A stretch of DNA of 64,000 nt from the NCBI RefSeq assembly GCF_026241335.1, contig NZ_JAPHAV010000001.1, positions 310,001-374,000 on the forward strand, read 5' to 3'. A model generated the notes under the pieces. The model made no database searches. It was not told where the DNA came from and was given only the letters and a program-made list of their open reading frames with translations. This DNA comes from Ochrobactrum chromiisoli. GTDB taxonomy: Bacteria > Pseudomonadota > Alphaproteobacteria > Rhizobiales > Rhizobiaceae. Below, piece after piece: positions 1 to 8,225 of this stretch (positions are counted from its first letter, which is position 1; each line of letters begins with the position of its first letter). A program made the position numbers and the translations under genes.

Positions 1-1
1 A

Positions 2-1807
2 GCCATTCATCCGGGCTATGGTTTTCTCTCTGAAAATGCCGACTTTGTGGATGCGGTCGAGGCAGCAGGGCTCACCTTCATTGGCCCTTCGGCCAAAGCC
101 ATCCGCGCGATGGGGCTGAAAGATGCCGCCAAGCGCTTGATGGAAAAAGCCCGAGTGCCCGTCGTGCCCGGCTATCATGGCGACAATCAGGACGCCGCCT
201 TTCTCAAAGGCGAGGCGGATCGCATAGGCTATCCTGTGCTGATTAAAGCGCGTGCGGGCGGCGGCGGCAAGGGGATGCGTCGTGTCGACAATCCCACCGA
301 TTTTTTAACTGCATTGGACAGTGCGCGACGCGAGGCAGAAGCATCGTTTGGCGATCACGCCGTGCTGATTGAAAAATACATGACCAAGCCGCGCCATATC
401 GAGGTGCAGGTTTTTGGTGATAATTATGGTCATGCGGTGCATTTGTTTGAGCGCGATTGCTCGCTGCAACGCCGCCATCAAAAAGTGATTGAGGAAGCAC
501 CCGCCCCCGGCATGACGCCTCAAATGCGCGCTGCCATGGGCGAGGCGGCAGTCAAGGCTGCCCAAGCCATCGGCTATTCCGGCGCAGGCACGGTGGAATT
601 TATCGCCGATGTGTCGGAAGGGCTGCACCCTGACCGCTTCTTTTTCATGGAAATGAACACGCGGCTACAGGTTGAGCATCCGGTGACGGAAGCGATAACC
701 GGCCTTGATCTGGTTGAGTGGCAATTGCGTGTGGCGTCCGGCGAAGCCTTGCCGAAGCAGCAGATTGAGCTTTCCATCAATGGCTGGTCTTTTGAGGCGC
801 GGCTTTATGCCGAGGACCCTGCGCGTGATTTTCTGCCCGCGACCGGCAGGCTTGCGCTGTTTGCAGCGCCTCAAAATGCGCGCGTGGATTCCGGCGTGCG
901 CTCTGGCGATACCATCACGCCGTTTTATGATCCGATGATTGCCAAGATCATCACCCATGGCGCAACGCGCGATGAGGCGTTGACCCGGCTCGAAGGCGCT
1001 TTGAACAAGACGCGTATTGCAGGACTTGTCACCAATCGGCAGTTTTTGTCCCAACTTTGCAAGCTTGAAGCCTTTCGTTCTGGCGATGTTGATACAGGGC
1101 TGATTGCGCGTGAGGCGTCCACACTTTTCAGAATAGAACAGTCTTCGGATATTGCTTTTGCGCTGGCAGCACTCGGTGCGCTTGATTTGCTGGATGCGCC
1201 GCTTAACAATGATCCATGGAGCAGTCTGCGCGGTTTCCGCCTATGGGATGATGCAGCGCGCTCCGTCCTGCTTGATCATCATGGTGAACGCCAGACAATT
1301 CATTTTACGATCAAAAGCGGCAGGCTTTTTGGCTTTAGCTTTGGCGATCTGGAAATCCGCTCTCATGAAAATGGTCTGGTGCGCTTTTCAATTCATGGTC
1401 ACCTTGAACAGGCATCCGTCATGCGCATCGGCGTTGACGTGAGCGTTCAGCTCCATGGACGCGACGCCTTGTTTCATCATGTTGAGATTGTCGGTGCGGA
1501 GGAGGAGGTTTCGGGCGAAAGCCGCATTCTCTCGCCGATGCCAGGACTTGTGCGGCTGGTGTGCGTTGCGGAAGGCGAAAGTGTCGCCAAAGGCGACCGG
1601 CTTGTGACGATGGAGGCGATGAAGATGGAGCTTTCACTGACTGCGCCGCGAGATGGCAAGGTCGCAACTGTGAACGTCGCGGCTGGCGATCAGGTCGATG
1701 AAGGCGCGCTGTTAGTCCAACTGGAGGAAGAGCATGATCCCGAAAAGTGGGAACCGGTTTTCGGACAAGATCATGCTCAAACAAAAAGAGGAGAAGAACA
1801 TGGCTGA
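2..1807 (+). CDS. mccA: Methylcrotonyl-CoA carboxylase, biotin-carrying alpha subunit (5' end missing)
   Basis: ATP-dependent biotin carboxylase subunit that carboxylates its own biotin and passes CO2 to the beta subunit, which makes 3-methylglutaconyl-CoA in leucine breakdown. The reading frame is open from base 2, so the gene starts before the window. The first codons give HPGYGFLSEN, a biotin-carboxylase signature. The ATP-grasp glycine-rich loop (RAGGGGKGMR, about 248-277) and the EMNTRLQVEHPVTE block (651-692) follow. The biotinyl motif EAMKME has its lysine codon at 1622-1624. HMG-CoA lyase and an enoyl-CoA hydratase follow directly, which selects MCC over propionyl- or acetyl-CoA carboxylase. 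Oddity: the last roughly 25 residues after the biotinyl domain are encoded by a 49-bp palindromic repeat (1730-1778). The stop overlaps the next gene by 8 bases. Confidence 0.93.
   Translation, partial: AIHPGYGFLSENADFVDAVEAAGLTFIGPSAKAIRAMGLKDAAKRLMEKARVPVVPGYHGDNQDAAFLKGEADRIGYPVLIKARAGGGGKGMRRVDNPTDFLTALDSARREAEASFGDHAVLIEKYMTKPRHIEVQVFGDNYGHAVHLFERDCSLQRRHQKVIEEAPAPGMTPQMRAAMGEAAVKAAQAIGYSGAGTVEFIADVSEGLHPDRFFFMEMNTRLQVEHPVTEAITGLDLVEWQLRVASGEALPKQQIELSINGWSFEARLYAEDPARDFLPATGRLALFAAPQNARVDSGVRSGDTITPFYDPMIAKIITHGATRDEALTRLEGALNKTRIAGLVTNRQFLSQLCKLEAFRSGDVDTGLIAREASTLFRIEQSSDIAFALAALGALDLLDAPLNNDPWSSLRGFRLWDDAARSVLLDHHGERQTIHFTIKSGRLFGFSFGDLEIRSHENGLVRFSIHGHLEQASVMRIGVDVSVQLHGRDALFHHVEIVGAEEEVSGESRILSPMPGLVRLVCVAEGESVAKGDRLVTMEAMKMELSLTAPRDGKVATVNVAAGDQVDEGALLVQLEEEHDPEKWEPVFGQDHAQTKRGEEHG
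1730..1778. repeat. 49-bp palindromic repeat inside the 3' end of mccA
   Basis: Outer arms GAGCATGATC (1730-1739) and GATCATGCTC (1769-1778) are perfect inverted repeats. Inner arms CCGAAAA (1740-1746) and TTTTCGG (1758-1764) form a second hairpin. An almost identical copy sits at 59072-59120 after ccmB, with a partner at 59130-59174. Degenerate relatives occur at 3572, 6051, 14302, 31624 and 38177. Here the element is translated as the tail of MccA and ends about 20 bases before the start of the next gene. Confidence 0.9.
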
Positions 1808-2663
1808 ACACGTGGAAATCGTCGAAATGGCAGCGCGTGACGGCCTGCAAAATGAGAAGCGTTTTGTTCCGACAGCCGACAAGATTGCGCTGATTGATCG
1901 CCTGTCCGCTTGTGGCTATTCCCGTATCGAAGCAACCAGTTTTGTCAGCCCCAGATGGGTGCCTCAATTGGCCGATGCGCAAGAGGTGATGCGCGGTATC
2001 CACCGTGCGGGCAGCGTCCGCTATTCGGTTCTGGTGCCGAATATGAAGGGCTATGCGCTTGCGGTGAGCGCCAATGTTGATGAAATTGCCGTCTTCATCT
2101 CTGCCTCCGAGGGCTTTTCCAAAGCCAATATCAATTGCACGATTGCAGAGAGCATTGAGCGGCTGGCACCAGTGATTGGTGCAGCCATCAATGATGGTCT
2201 GGCCATTCGCGGTTATGTCAGCTGCGTTGTCGAATGTCCTTATGATGGGCCAACTGCGCCGCAGGCGGTTGCAGAAGTCACCGAGCAACTCTTTTCGCTT
2301 GGCTGCCACGAGGTGAGCCTTGGTGACACAATCGGGCGCGGCACGCCTGAAACAGTGAGCGCCATGCTCGATGCCGTGTTGAATATCGCGCCTGCGCACA
2401 GTCTTGCCGGTCACTATCACGACACCAATGGCCGTGCGCTTGATAATATCCGGGCCAGTCTGGAAAAGGGGCTTCGGGTGTTTGATGCATCGGTGGGCGG
2501 ACTGGGGGGATGTCCGTTTGCACCGGGTGCCAAGGGCAATGTCGATACGCTGGCAGTCGCGGACATGCTGCATCGGCTTGGCTTTGAAACCGGCCTTGAT
2601 ATTGAAAAGCTGAGATCGGCAGCGTTGTTTGCGCAAGCGTTCACGCAGGATAAGGCTGCATGA
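1800..2663 (+). CDS. mvaB: Hydroxymethylglutaryl-CoA lyase
   Basis: Cleaves HMG-CoA to acetoacetate and acetyl-CoA, the last step of leucine degradation. The protein starts MAEHVEIVEMAARDGLQNEK; the ARDGLQNE block is the catalytic N-terminal signature of the HMGL-like TIM barrel. VSLGDTIGRGTP, GHYHDTNG (metal-binding histidines) and GGLGGCPFAPGAKGN (the active-site Cys loop) follow. At 287 residues it has the normal bacterial length. The ATG at 1800 is preferred because AAAGAGGAGAA precedes it; an in-frame ATG at 1734 would translate the palindromic repeat. It overlaps mccA by 8 bases and the next gene by 4, so the three genes form one operon. Confidence 0.95.
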   Translation: MAEHVEIVEMAARDGLQNEKRFVPTADKIALIDRLSACGYSRIEATSFVSPRWVPQLADAQEVMRGIHRAGSVRYSVLVPNMKGYALAVSANVDEIAVFISASEGFSKANINCTIAESIERLAPVIGAAINDGLAIRGYVSCVVECPYDGPTAPQAVAEVTEQLFSLGCHEVSLGDTIGRGTPETVSAMLDAVLNIAPAHSLAGHYHDTNGRALDNIRASLEKGLRVFDASVGGLGGCPFAPGAKGNVDTLAVADMLHRLGFETGLDIEKLRSAALFAQAFTQDKAA

Positions 2664-3454
2664 GCGCGTTCGAAACCTTGCAAATTGCGCTTGATGAGCG
2701 CGGTGTCGCGACACTGACGTTCAATCGCCCCGAGCAGCACAATGCGCTTTCCGGTCTTATGATCGATGAGCTTTTCAACGCGACGCTGCAACTGGCAGAT
2801 GATGACGCGGTGCGTCTCGTTATTCTGACCGGCAGCGGCAAAAGCTTTTGCGCAGGTGGCGATCTTGGCTGGATGCAGGAGCAGGTGAACGCGAACCGCT
2901 CTCAACGAATAGAAGCGGCGCGCAAACTGGCACTGATGCTCAAAGCCTTGCGCGATCTGCCGAAGCCTCTGATCGGGCGGATCAATGGACAGGTTTTTGG
3001 CGGTGGTGTCGGGCTTATCAGCGTTTGCGATGCAGCGATCGGTGTCTGTGATGCGCGTTTCGGGTTGACGGAAACCAAGCTTGGCCTGATCCCGGCAACC
3101 ATCAGTCCCTATGTGGTTGCGCGGATCGGACAGGCCCATGCACTGAGAACGTTTACCTCGGCACGATTGTTTGATGCAATGGAAGCAAAGCACATTGGAT
3201 TGCTGCATCACGTGGTCGAAGCAGAGCAACTTGATGCTGCAATAGAGCGGGAAATCAAACCCTATTTTTCGACTGCACCCAATGCGGTCGCAGCGTCCAA
3301 ACGGCTGGTGCACGCGCTCAGTGCACCGATCGACGAAGCGGTGATCGAAATGACACTCACCCGTCTCGCCGACACATGGGAAACGCCAGAGGCTGCGGAA
3401 GGAATCGCGGCCTTTTTTGCAAAGCAAACACCACCATGGAAGAGAGGAGGATAA
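2660..3454 (+). CDS. liuC: Enoyl-CoA hydratase, probable methylglutaconyl-CoA hydratase
   Basis: Crotonase-fold protein of 264 residues. The oxyanion-hole segments SFCAGGDLGWMQ and GQVFGGGVGLISVCD are visible, followed by the FGLTETKLGLIPATISPYV segment typical of the methylglutaconyl-CoA and enoyl-CoA hydratases. By family it would hydrate 3-methylglutaconyl-CoA to HMG-CoA, the step between MCC and HMG-CoA lyase. The substrate assignment rests on the operon: the ATG overlaps the mvaB stop as ATGA and lies in the same transcript. No terminator is obvious immediately downstream. Confidence 0.88.
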   Translation: MSAFETLQIALDERGVATLTFNRPEQHNALSGLMIDELFNATLQLADDDAVRLVILTGSGKSFCAGGDLGWMQEQVNANRSQRIEAARKLALMLKALRDLPKPLIGRINGQVFGGGVGLISVCDAAIGVCDARFGLTETKLGLIPATISPYVVARIGQAHALRTFTSARLFDAMEAKHIGLLHHVVEAEQLDAAIEREIKPYFSTAPNAVAASKRLVHALSAPIDEAVIEMTLTRLADTWETPEAAEGIAAFFAKQTPPWKRGG

Positions 3455-3785
3455 GCATTTTTTGGGAGGCAGTTTTCGTTGTAGTTGCGGGTACTTGGCC
3501 CCTTGCAATCGGAAGCTGGAAATGCATTCTTATTACATCATGAAAGCGTGCTGCCGTTCTGGAGCATGTTTCCGAAAGCGCAGATGCAATTTCGGATAAT
3601 ATTATGGCTCTGGTACCCCAAAAGGGTGATGGTGCGGCGCGTTTTTGGATTGACCCTTTAAGATCGTATGATTGAAATAAAAGGGAGGGCCCGGCAAAGC
3701 TGCAGCGCATATGCGCTACGATTTGACCGGCATGGGTTGTCTGGGGCCATCGGGAAAAACGGGGCCTCACCAAAGGAGAAAAAGA
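3455..3785. other. Intergenic region with a degenerate palindromic repeat
   Basis: No convincing gene is seen between liuC and the binding-protein gene. Around 3561-3617 there is a decayed copy of the CCGAAA/TTTCGG palindrome (arms 3572-3577 and 3590-3595) flanked by TTCTGGAGCAT and ATTATGGCTCTGG. The region must also hold the promoter of the next gene, but I cannot place convincing -35/-10 boxes. Confidence 0.4.
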
Positions 3786-4892
3786 ATGAACCTCAAGCTT
3801 CTTTCCAGCGTAGCCTTTGCCGCTACTCTCGGTTTTGCCAGCGCTGCTTATGCAGATATTACGATTGGCGTTGTCGCACCACTCACAGGTCCGGTTGCCG
3901 CCTATGGCGACCAGGTCAAGAAGGGTGCGGAAACCGCTGTTGAAGTCATCAACAAGAATGGTGGTATCAAAGGCGAAAAGATCGTTCTGAAGTTTGCCGA
4001 CGATGCCGGTGAGCCAAAACAGGGCGTTTCTGCGGCAAACCAGCTTGTTGGTGATGGCATCAAGTTCGTCGTCGGCCCGGTCACGACCGGCGTCGCGATC
4101 CCTGTTTCCGACGTTTTTGCGGAAAACGGCGTTCTTATGGTTACGCCAACTGCAACCGGTCCTGATCTGACGTCGCGCGGCTTGGAAAACGTGTTCCGCA
4201 CCTGCGGTCGCGATGATCAGCAGGCCGATGTCATGGCCGCCTACTTCCTGAAAAACTTCAAGGACAAGAAGGTCGCCATCGTTCACGACAAGGGCGCATA
4301 TGGTAAGGGTCTCGCAGATTCCTTCAAGGCTGCAATCAACAAGGATGGCATCACCGAAGTTCAATACGATTCCGTCACCCCCGGCGATAAAGATTTCAGT
4401 GCTCTGGTATCCAAGCTGAAAGCCGCTGGTACGGAGATCGTTTATTTCGGCGGTTATCATGGTGAAGGCGGCCTTCTGGCCCGTCAGATGCATGATGCAG
4501 GTTTGAATGCCCTGATTCTTGGCGGTGAAGGTCTGTCCAACACCGAGTTCTGGGCGATTGGTCAGAAGAATGCTGAAGGCACACTCTTCACCAATGCTGT
4601 TGATGCAACGAAGAATCCAGCTTCCAAGGAAGCCGTTGATGCGCTGACAGCCAAGAACATTCCGGTTGAAGCATTCACCATGAACGCTTTTGCCGCTGTT
4701 CAGGTGCTTGCAGACGGTATTGAACGCGCTGGTACGACGGAAGATACCGCAGCTGTTGCCGCAGCACTTCGCGATGGCAAGCCAATCGAAACGGTTATTG
4801 GTAAGCTGACCTATGGCGAAACGGGTGATCTTTCATCGCCAAGTTTTGACGTTTTCAAATGGGAAGACGGCAAGATCGTTGGTCTTGATTGA
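3786..4892 (+). CDS. Periplasmic branched-chain amino-acid ABC transporter binding protein (LivK type)
   Basis: Periplasmic receptor of a high-affinity branched-chain amino-acid (or related amino-acid/amide) uptake system. The ATG at 3786 follows AAAGGAGAAAAAG and gives a clean Sec signal peptide ending ASAAYA about residue 23. The mature protein starts [20 protein letters not shown], the typical type I periplasmic fold entry, and continues with [21 protein letters not shown] and [10 protein letters not shown]. An in-frame upstream start at 3711 would spoil the signal peptide. No permease or ATPase gene is adjacent, so it is an orphan receptor here and must share a transporter encoded elsewhere. 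Proximity to the leucine operon suggests a leucine/isoleucine/valine ligand, which is inference. Confidence 0.93.
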   Translation: MNLKLLSSVAFAATLGFASAAYADITIGVVAPLTGPVAAYGDQVKKGAETAVEVINKNGGIKGEKIVLKFADDAGEPKQGVSAANQLVGDGIKFVVGPVTTGVAIPVSDVFAENGVLMVTPTATGPDLTSRGLENVFRTCGRDDQQADVMAAYFLKNFKDKKVAIVHDKGAYGKGLADSFKAAINKDGITEVQYDSVTPGDKDFSALVSKLKAAGTEIVYFGGYHGEGGLLARQMHDAGLNALILGGEGLSNTEFWAIGQKNAEGTLFTNAVDATKNPASKEAVDALTAKNIPVEAFTMNAFAAVQVLADGIERAGTTEDTAAVAAALRDGKPIETVIGKLTYGETGDLSSPSFDVFKWEDGKIVGLD

Positions 4893-4912
4893 TCAGCCAT
4901 TTGCAATTGACG

Positions 4913-4944
4913 AAAACGCCGGGGATCAAACCCCGGCGTTTTTG
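4913..4944 (+). terminator. Rho-independent terminator after the binding-protein gene
   Basis: Perfect stem CGCCGGGG (4917-4924) / CCCCGGCG (4931-4938), loop ATCAAA, followed by TTTTTG. Confidence 0.9.
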
Positions 4945-4969
4945 TTTTGCGAATAACAGTTGAGGCTTT

Positions 4970-5563
4970 TTATGAGCTGGGAAAACCAAGCTCTGCTTCG
5001 ATGGCTTCAAAAGTGTCATCCATGGCGCGGGTCGGGCTGAACGGAAGTGCGAAGTGACCGTAGGCGATCGACATCTGTCCTTCGGCTTTGCGCTCGCCGC
5101 CTTTGGCAACCGCAGCAATGTAAAGGGCAGCGGCAAGCCCGGTTCTGTCCGATCCTGCTTTGCAATGAAGAAGCACTGGCTTTTCCGCTTGCTGCATCAA
5201 AGCAATGAGCGCGCGTGTTTGCTCTTTGCTGAGTTGTTTGCGCGATGACATCGCATAATCTGCGTGTTGAATTCCAAGCGCCGTAGACGCTGCAACTTCG
5301 TCATCGTACCATTTCGAACCCGGCTCTGCGCCACGCAGATTGATAATCGTTTTGATGCCATAAAGCGTCTTCAGCTGTGCAATACGCGATGGATCAGGCT
5401 GATTGGAGCGATAGGCTTGCCCTGCGATGATGGTGTGGACATTGCCTTTATACTGAATTGTTACCAAATAGCCACCAAGAAAACTCCCGCCAATCAACAT
5501 GCTCAGAACAAGTATCCTGACAAAACCAAGCGAAAAAAGCGCATGTTTTTTGAGGGGGTGCAT
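4970..5563 (-). CDS. Membrane-anchored tyrosine/dual-specificity phosphatase-like protein
   Basis: A 197-residue protein with one N-terminal hydrophobic segment (about residues 12-35), which should leave the phosphatase domain on the periplasmic side. The protein-tyrosine phosphatase loop is seen as HCKAGSDRTG, with nucleophile Cys134 and Arg140 in the CX5R pattern. The upstream YRSNQPDPSRIAQLKTLYGIK and INLRGAE segments are typical of bacterial PTPs of the DSP/Y-phosphatase3 kind. The start codon follows AAGGAACAATT. It is a single gene between convergent or unrelated neighbours, so its substrate is unknown. Phosphoinositide or phosphotyrosine activity would both fit. Confidence 0.85.
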   Translation of the reverse strand: MHPLKKHALFSLGFVRILVLSMLIGGSFLGGYLVTIQYKGNVHTIIAGQAYRSNQPDPSRIAQLKTLYGIKTIINLRGAEPGSKWYDDEVAASTALGIQHADYAMSSRKQLSKEQTRALIALMQQAEKPVLLHCKAGSDRTGLAAALYIAAVAKGGERKAEGQMSIAYGHFALPFSPTRAMDDTFEAIEAELGFPSS

Positions 5564-5844
5564 AATTGTTCCTTAGTAGAGGTTTCTAATGTGATATAAA
5601 TTTACTTTTTTTACTTGAATTCCCTCTCTTATATAGTACGATTGCGACATAATGTTGAAAAGTGTAATTTTATATTTCGTTGCGTAGTGTTTTCCAAGAT
5701 TGACACGACTGAGCTTGCCGGAAGAGTGAGAGCGTCCTCCCGGACTGCAATTTCATCTCGAACGGCTGATAATGGTAAGCTTCGGTTAACCATAGTGGTT
5801 TAGTTTATTTGTATCAAAATGGGGCATTTAGCGGAGCAGGTTTG

Positions 5845-6045
5845 ATGCAGCGCTATAGATTTGACGACAAAAAAGTTTTGATCGAAGCCATAGTCGAACT
5901 TCTTAACAGAGGTGTCGAGCCGGATGAACTTGATCTGGTACTCAGCCGGATTGGTCCGGTGGATCTCGATCTGATGCGGCAGTGTTTGATTGAGGTCTGG
6001 AACTATAATCATCCGGAACCTGTACAAACACCGATGGCAGCTTGA
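5845..6045 (+). CDS. Small conserved-looking protein of unknown function (66 aa)
   Basis: I do not recognise a family. It reads MQRYRFDDKKVLIEAIVELL and goes on as a charged, mostly helical protein with the segment RGVEPDELDLVLSRIGPVDL and no signal peptide or membrane segment. The ATG at 5845 follows GGAGCAGG at good spacing; a TTG at 5809 would add 12 unlikely residues. It stands alone, and a palindromic repeat begins 6 bases after the stop. Confidence 0.6.
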   Translation: MQRYRFDDKKVLIEAIVELLNRGVEPDELDLVLSRIGPVDLDLMRQCLIEVWNYNHPEPVQTPMAA

Positions 6046-6050
6046 TCAAA

Positions 6051-6082
6051 GCGCATCCCGAAAAGGGAGAATGCGTTTTCGG
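6051..6082. repeat. Palindromic repeat copy (CCCGAAAA...TTTTCGG type)
   Basis: GCGCATCCCGAAAA then TTTTCGG (6076-6082), same core as the 49-bp elements at 1730 and 59072 but with different flanks. It lies just after the stop of the 66-aa gene. Confidence 0.65.
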
Positions 6083-6289
6083 ACAGAACACGCGTGAGCG
6101 CGCGTTGGGTTTTCGCGTGTTGTGATCGCAAGGAGCTCTGGCAAAGGTTAACACGTGGCCTATGGGCGACCGACGGGCCTATATGCTGGGCATTGCGCTT
6201 TCAGGTTATTCTTTTCGGGCTTTTGATGGATTTCTGAAGACTGTCACAATCCTGAAATGCAACAATGCTAAATCTAAATTCGTATCGGG

Positions 6290-6376
6290 AATTCATTCGG
6301 TGATGCGACCACGGATGTAATGGCGCAAACCGAATGAAAGCGGAAGGTCGGGTTCATCCCGGCCTTTTTCGTTTTG
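6290..6376 (+). ncRNA. Candidate small RNA ending in a strong Rho-independent terminator
   Basis: A 9-bp perfect stem TTCATTCGG (6292-6300) / CCGAATGAA (6330-6338) is followed by a terminator hairpin AAGGTCGGG (6344-6352), loop TTCAT, CCCGGCCTT (6358-6366) and TTTTCGTTTT. No upstream gene needs this terminator: the preceding gene ends about 250 bases earlier with a repeat between. The next gene starts 75 bases downstream. The 5' end is a guess placed just before the first stem. It could instead be a leader/attenuator of the Dabb gene. Confidence 0.45.
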
Positions 6377-6450
6377 CAGCCCGAAGGAAACACTTCACAG
6401 CTGCCGGATCTGGAACTAGTCTTGCGCAGCGTTTCGTGAGGAGGCAATCA

Positions 6451-6759
6451 ATGATACGCCATATCGTTCTTATTCGGTTCAGATCGGATGTCGAACCCGC
6501 GCAGATAAAAGCCGCTCTTGATCAGGTGGTCGCTTTGCGGGGCAAAATCGACGGCATCGTTGCGATTACAGCGGGTAAAAATAACAGTCCCGAAGCGCTC
6601 GAAAAGGGATTTAAGCACGGCTTTGTTGTCGATTTTACCGATGCAGCGGCGCGCGATGCCTATCTTCCTCATCCTGATCACGTGGTCGTTGGCGGAAAGC
6701 TTGTCGAACTGGCCGAAAATGGTCTCGATGGTATTCTTGTGTTTGACTATCATTGTTAA
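6451..6759 (+). CDS. Dabb (stress-responsive A/B barrel) domain protein
   Basis: A 102-residue single-domain protein. It starts MIRHIVLIRFRSDVEPAQIK, the usual first strand of the dimeric alpha-beta barrel, and ends with HPDHVVVGGKLVELAENG and a final beta strand, both typical of this family. The family is poorly characterised and is linked to stress or small aromatic substrates. The ATG at 6451 sits 6 bases after GAGGAGGCA; upstream in-frame codons lack an RBS. It converges on the next gene and their stops overlap by 4 bases. Confidence 0.8.
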   Translation: MIRHIVLIRFRSDVEPAQIKAALDQVVALRGKIDGIVAITAGKNNSPEALEKGFKHGFVVDFTDAAARDAYLPHPDHVVVGGKLVELAENGLDGILVFDYHC

Positions 6760-7721
6760 AACAGAAGTCCTCCGACCCCCATTTTTCCCAGATCGTCTGA
6801 ATCAAGCCTCACACCCGCCATCAAGCGATCCAGTATCCAGTCGAGGCTGTTTTCGCGCGCACTGCGTGCGGATCCGGGCGCGACAATAATATATTTCTCC
6901 CCAAGCTTTGCCAGAACCAGAAGATTGCCCGGATCAACCGGCATACCAATACGCAAAATCTCGCCACCCGAAGCGAGAATTGCGCGCGCGACAATGTCCG
7001 CTTCATCTGCGATGGAAGAGGCGCTGACTATGAGGATGAGATCGCACGCATGCCGGAGTTCACTGATTGCCCGCATGAGCGCATCTTGCGCATGAACCAC
7101 GCGGTGTTCAGCCCCCACTGATCCGTGATTATGCTCAATGCGCATGGAAATGAGCTTGCGTGTTTTGTCGAGGACTGAATCGCGTATGGACGGCAATTGA
7201 GACTGGATAATCCCGACCGTCATGGCCTGGAACGGCCTCACATCCAGAATATTTTGCGGGGCTGCTGGCCAGCGCAGGTTTTCAATCAGCTTTGCTGGTA
7301 TCGCAAAGGGAATGATTTTAACGCTCGCAACCATCTGGCCACGCTGAACGCGGCAGTCATTGCGCAATGTTGCAACGGAAATACGCGGATCAAGCAGGTT
7401 TATGGTGTCAATGGCAGTTGCTTGCGCGTGAAACAGACCGTCATGACGGGCAAACAGATTGATACGCCCTGTAACGGGCTTTCCCGCTTCTATATTCTCT
7501 GAAATGAGCAAATTTCCGACGGCAAGCGCTGCTTCATCTTCCCTGATGTCGTCGTCTTCGAGGCGTGCTGCAAAGACATGCGTGATGCCTTGTTTTTGCA
7601 AAATATCGAGATGGTCGCGGGTTAAAACGGTGCCTTTACGAAAGCTGTGTGCACCTGACGTGATTGCATAGGCAAGCATTGCCCCTTCAGTTTGTTCAAT
7701 CGGCCAGTTCCCAAATATCAT
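6756..7721 (-). CDS. Molybdopterin-binding (MoaB/MogA-like) domain protein
   Basis: A 321-residue cytosolic protein resembling the N-terminal half of the molybdopterin-binding / NTP-transferase fusion proteins found in Rhizobiales. Features seen are an N-terminal region with SFRKGTVLTRDHLDIL and FAARLEDDDIREDEAA, then a MoaB/MogA fold with DLILIVSASSIADEADIVARA and GMPVDPGNLLVLAKLG. It ends GKMGVGGLLF and stops, where fused relatives (from memory) would continue into a MobA-like domain. No MobA-like segment follows in any frame; the Dabb gene lies there. It may be a natural stand-alone form or a fusion that lost its C-terminus. A role in molybdenum-cofactor handling is inference from the domain. 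Confidence 0.78.
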   Translation of the reverse strand: MIFGNWPIEQTEGAMLAYAITSGAHSFRKGTVLTRDHLDILQKQGITHVFAARLEDDDIREDEAALAVGNLLISENIEAGKPVTGRINLFARHDGLFHAQATAIDTINLLDPRISVATLRNDCRVQRGQMVASVKIIPFAIPAKLIENLRWPAAPQNILDVRPFQAMTVGIIQSQLPSIRDSVLDKTRKLISMRIEHNHGSVGAEHRVVHAQDALMRAISELRHACDLILIVSASSIADEADIVARAILASGGEILRIGMPVDPGNLLVLAKLGEKYIIVAPGSARSARENSLDWILDRLMAGVRLDSDDLGKMGVGGLLF

Positions 7722-7737
7722 GTGTTTTCCGTCAAAG

Positions 7738-7987
7738 CATTTCCAGCAAAAGTGCGCAGCGGTTTTGCGTAGGATAATGCGTAGCGCAAAAGATCATTTC
7801 CAGCAAAAGTGCGCAGCGGTTTTGCGTGGGATAATGCGTGAGTAAAAGATCATTTCCAGCAAAAGTGCGCAGCGGTTTTGCGTGGGATAATGCGTGAGTA
7901 AAAGATCATTTCCAGCAAAAGTGCGCAGCGGTTTTGCGTAGGATAATGCGTAGCGCAAAAGATCATTTCCAGCAAAACTGCGCAGCG
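7738..7987. repeat. Tandem array of a 56-57 bp palindromic unit, five copies (left of cyo)
   Basis: Units begin with CATTTCC at 7738, 7795, 7851, 7907 and 7964 (periods 57, 56, 56, 57); the last is partial. Each contains AGCAAAA...GGTTTTGC as inner arms and CATT...AATG as outer arms, so each copy can fold into a hairpin. The whole unit repeats with no variable spacers, so it is not CRISPR. The same unit recurs in three copies at 12885-13043 on the other side of cyoABCD. Confidence 0.9.
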
Positions 7988-8142
7988 TGCAGGCCGTAAA
8001 GTGCGACCAGAGGATCCTTTGTGATCCCGCTATGATGCTTTGGCTCCTGTGTAAAACAAAAAGAATGCGCGCTCTGGCGATGATAATGGTCGGGGATACT
8101 TCCAGATCATGGGCCTGCAAGTTGAATTGGTATTATTAAAAG

Positions 8143-8156
8143 CGATTCGCGAATCG
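8143..8156. promoter_or_regulatory. Perfect 14-bp palindrome upstream of cyo
   Basis: CGATTCGCGAATCG is its own reverse complement and lies 460 bases before cyoA in the AT-rich region. It could be a regulator site; its role is unknown. Confidence 0.35.
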
Positions 8157-8209
8157 ATTTGCGTTGAGTGAATGGCAAAATTTATGGAGTTATTTTAAAA
8201 TTTGTGTTA

Positions 8210-8225
8210 TTGACAATATTGTCAA
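8210..8225. promoter_or_regulatory. Perfect 16-bp palindrome TTGACAATATTGTCAA upstream of cyo
   Basis: TTGACAAT followed by its exact reverse complement ATTGTCAA. The spacing TTGA-N8-TCAA does not match the FNR/FixK box (TTGA-N6-TCAA). A MarR- or GntR-type dimer operator would fit the geometry. It also contains a consensus -35 TTGACA. Position upstream of the oxidase operon suggests control of cyo, which is inference. Confidence 0.4.

Noticed and set aside
1419-2714. 431-codon open frame antisense to mccA-mvaB
   Set aside because: Basic, Arg-rich shadow crossing three real genes and a repeat.
7738-7987. CRISPR array
   Set aside because: The whole 56-57 bp unit repeats including the stretch that would be spacer; there are no unique spacers and no cas genes.
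8210-8225. FNR/FixK box
   Set aside because: Half-sites TTGA and TCAA are 8 bases apart, while the FNR/FixK consensus needs 6.
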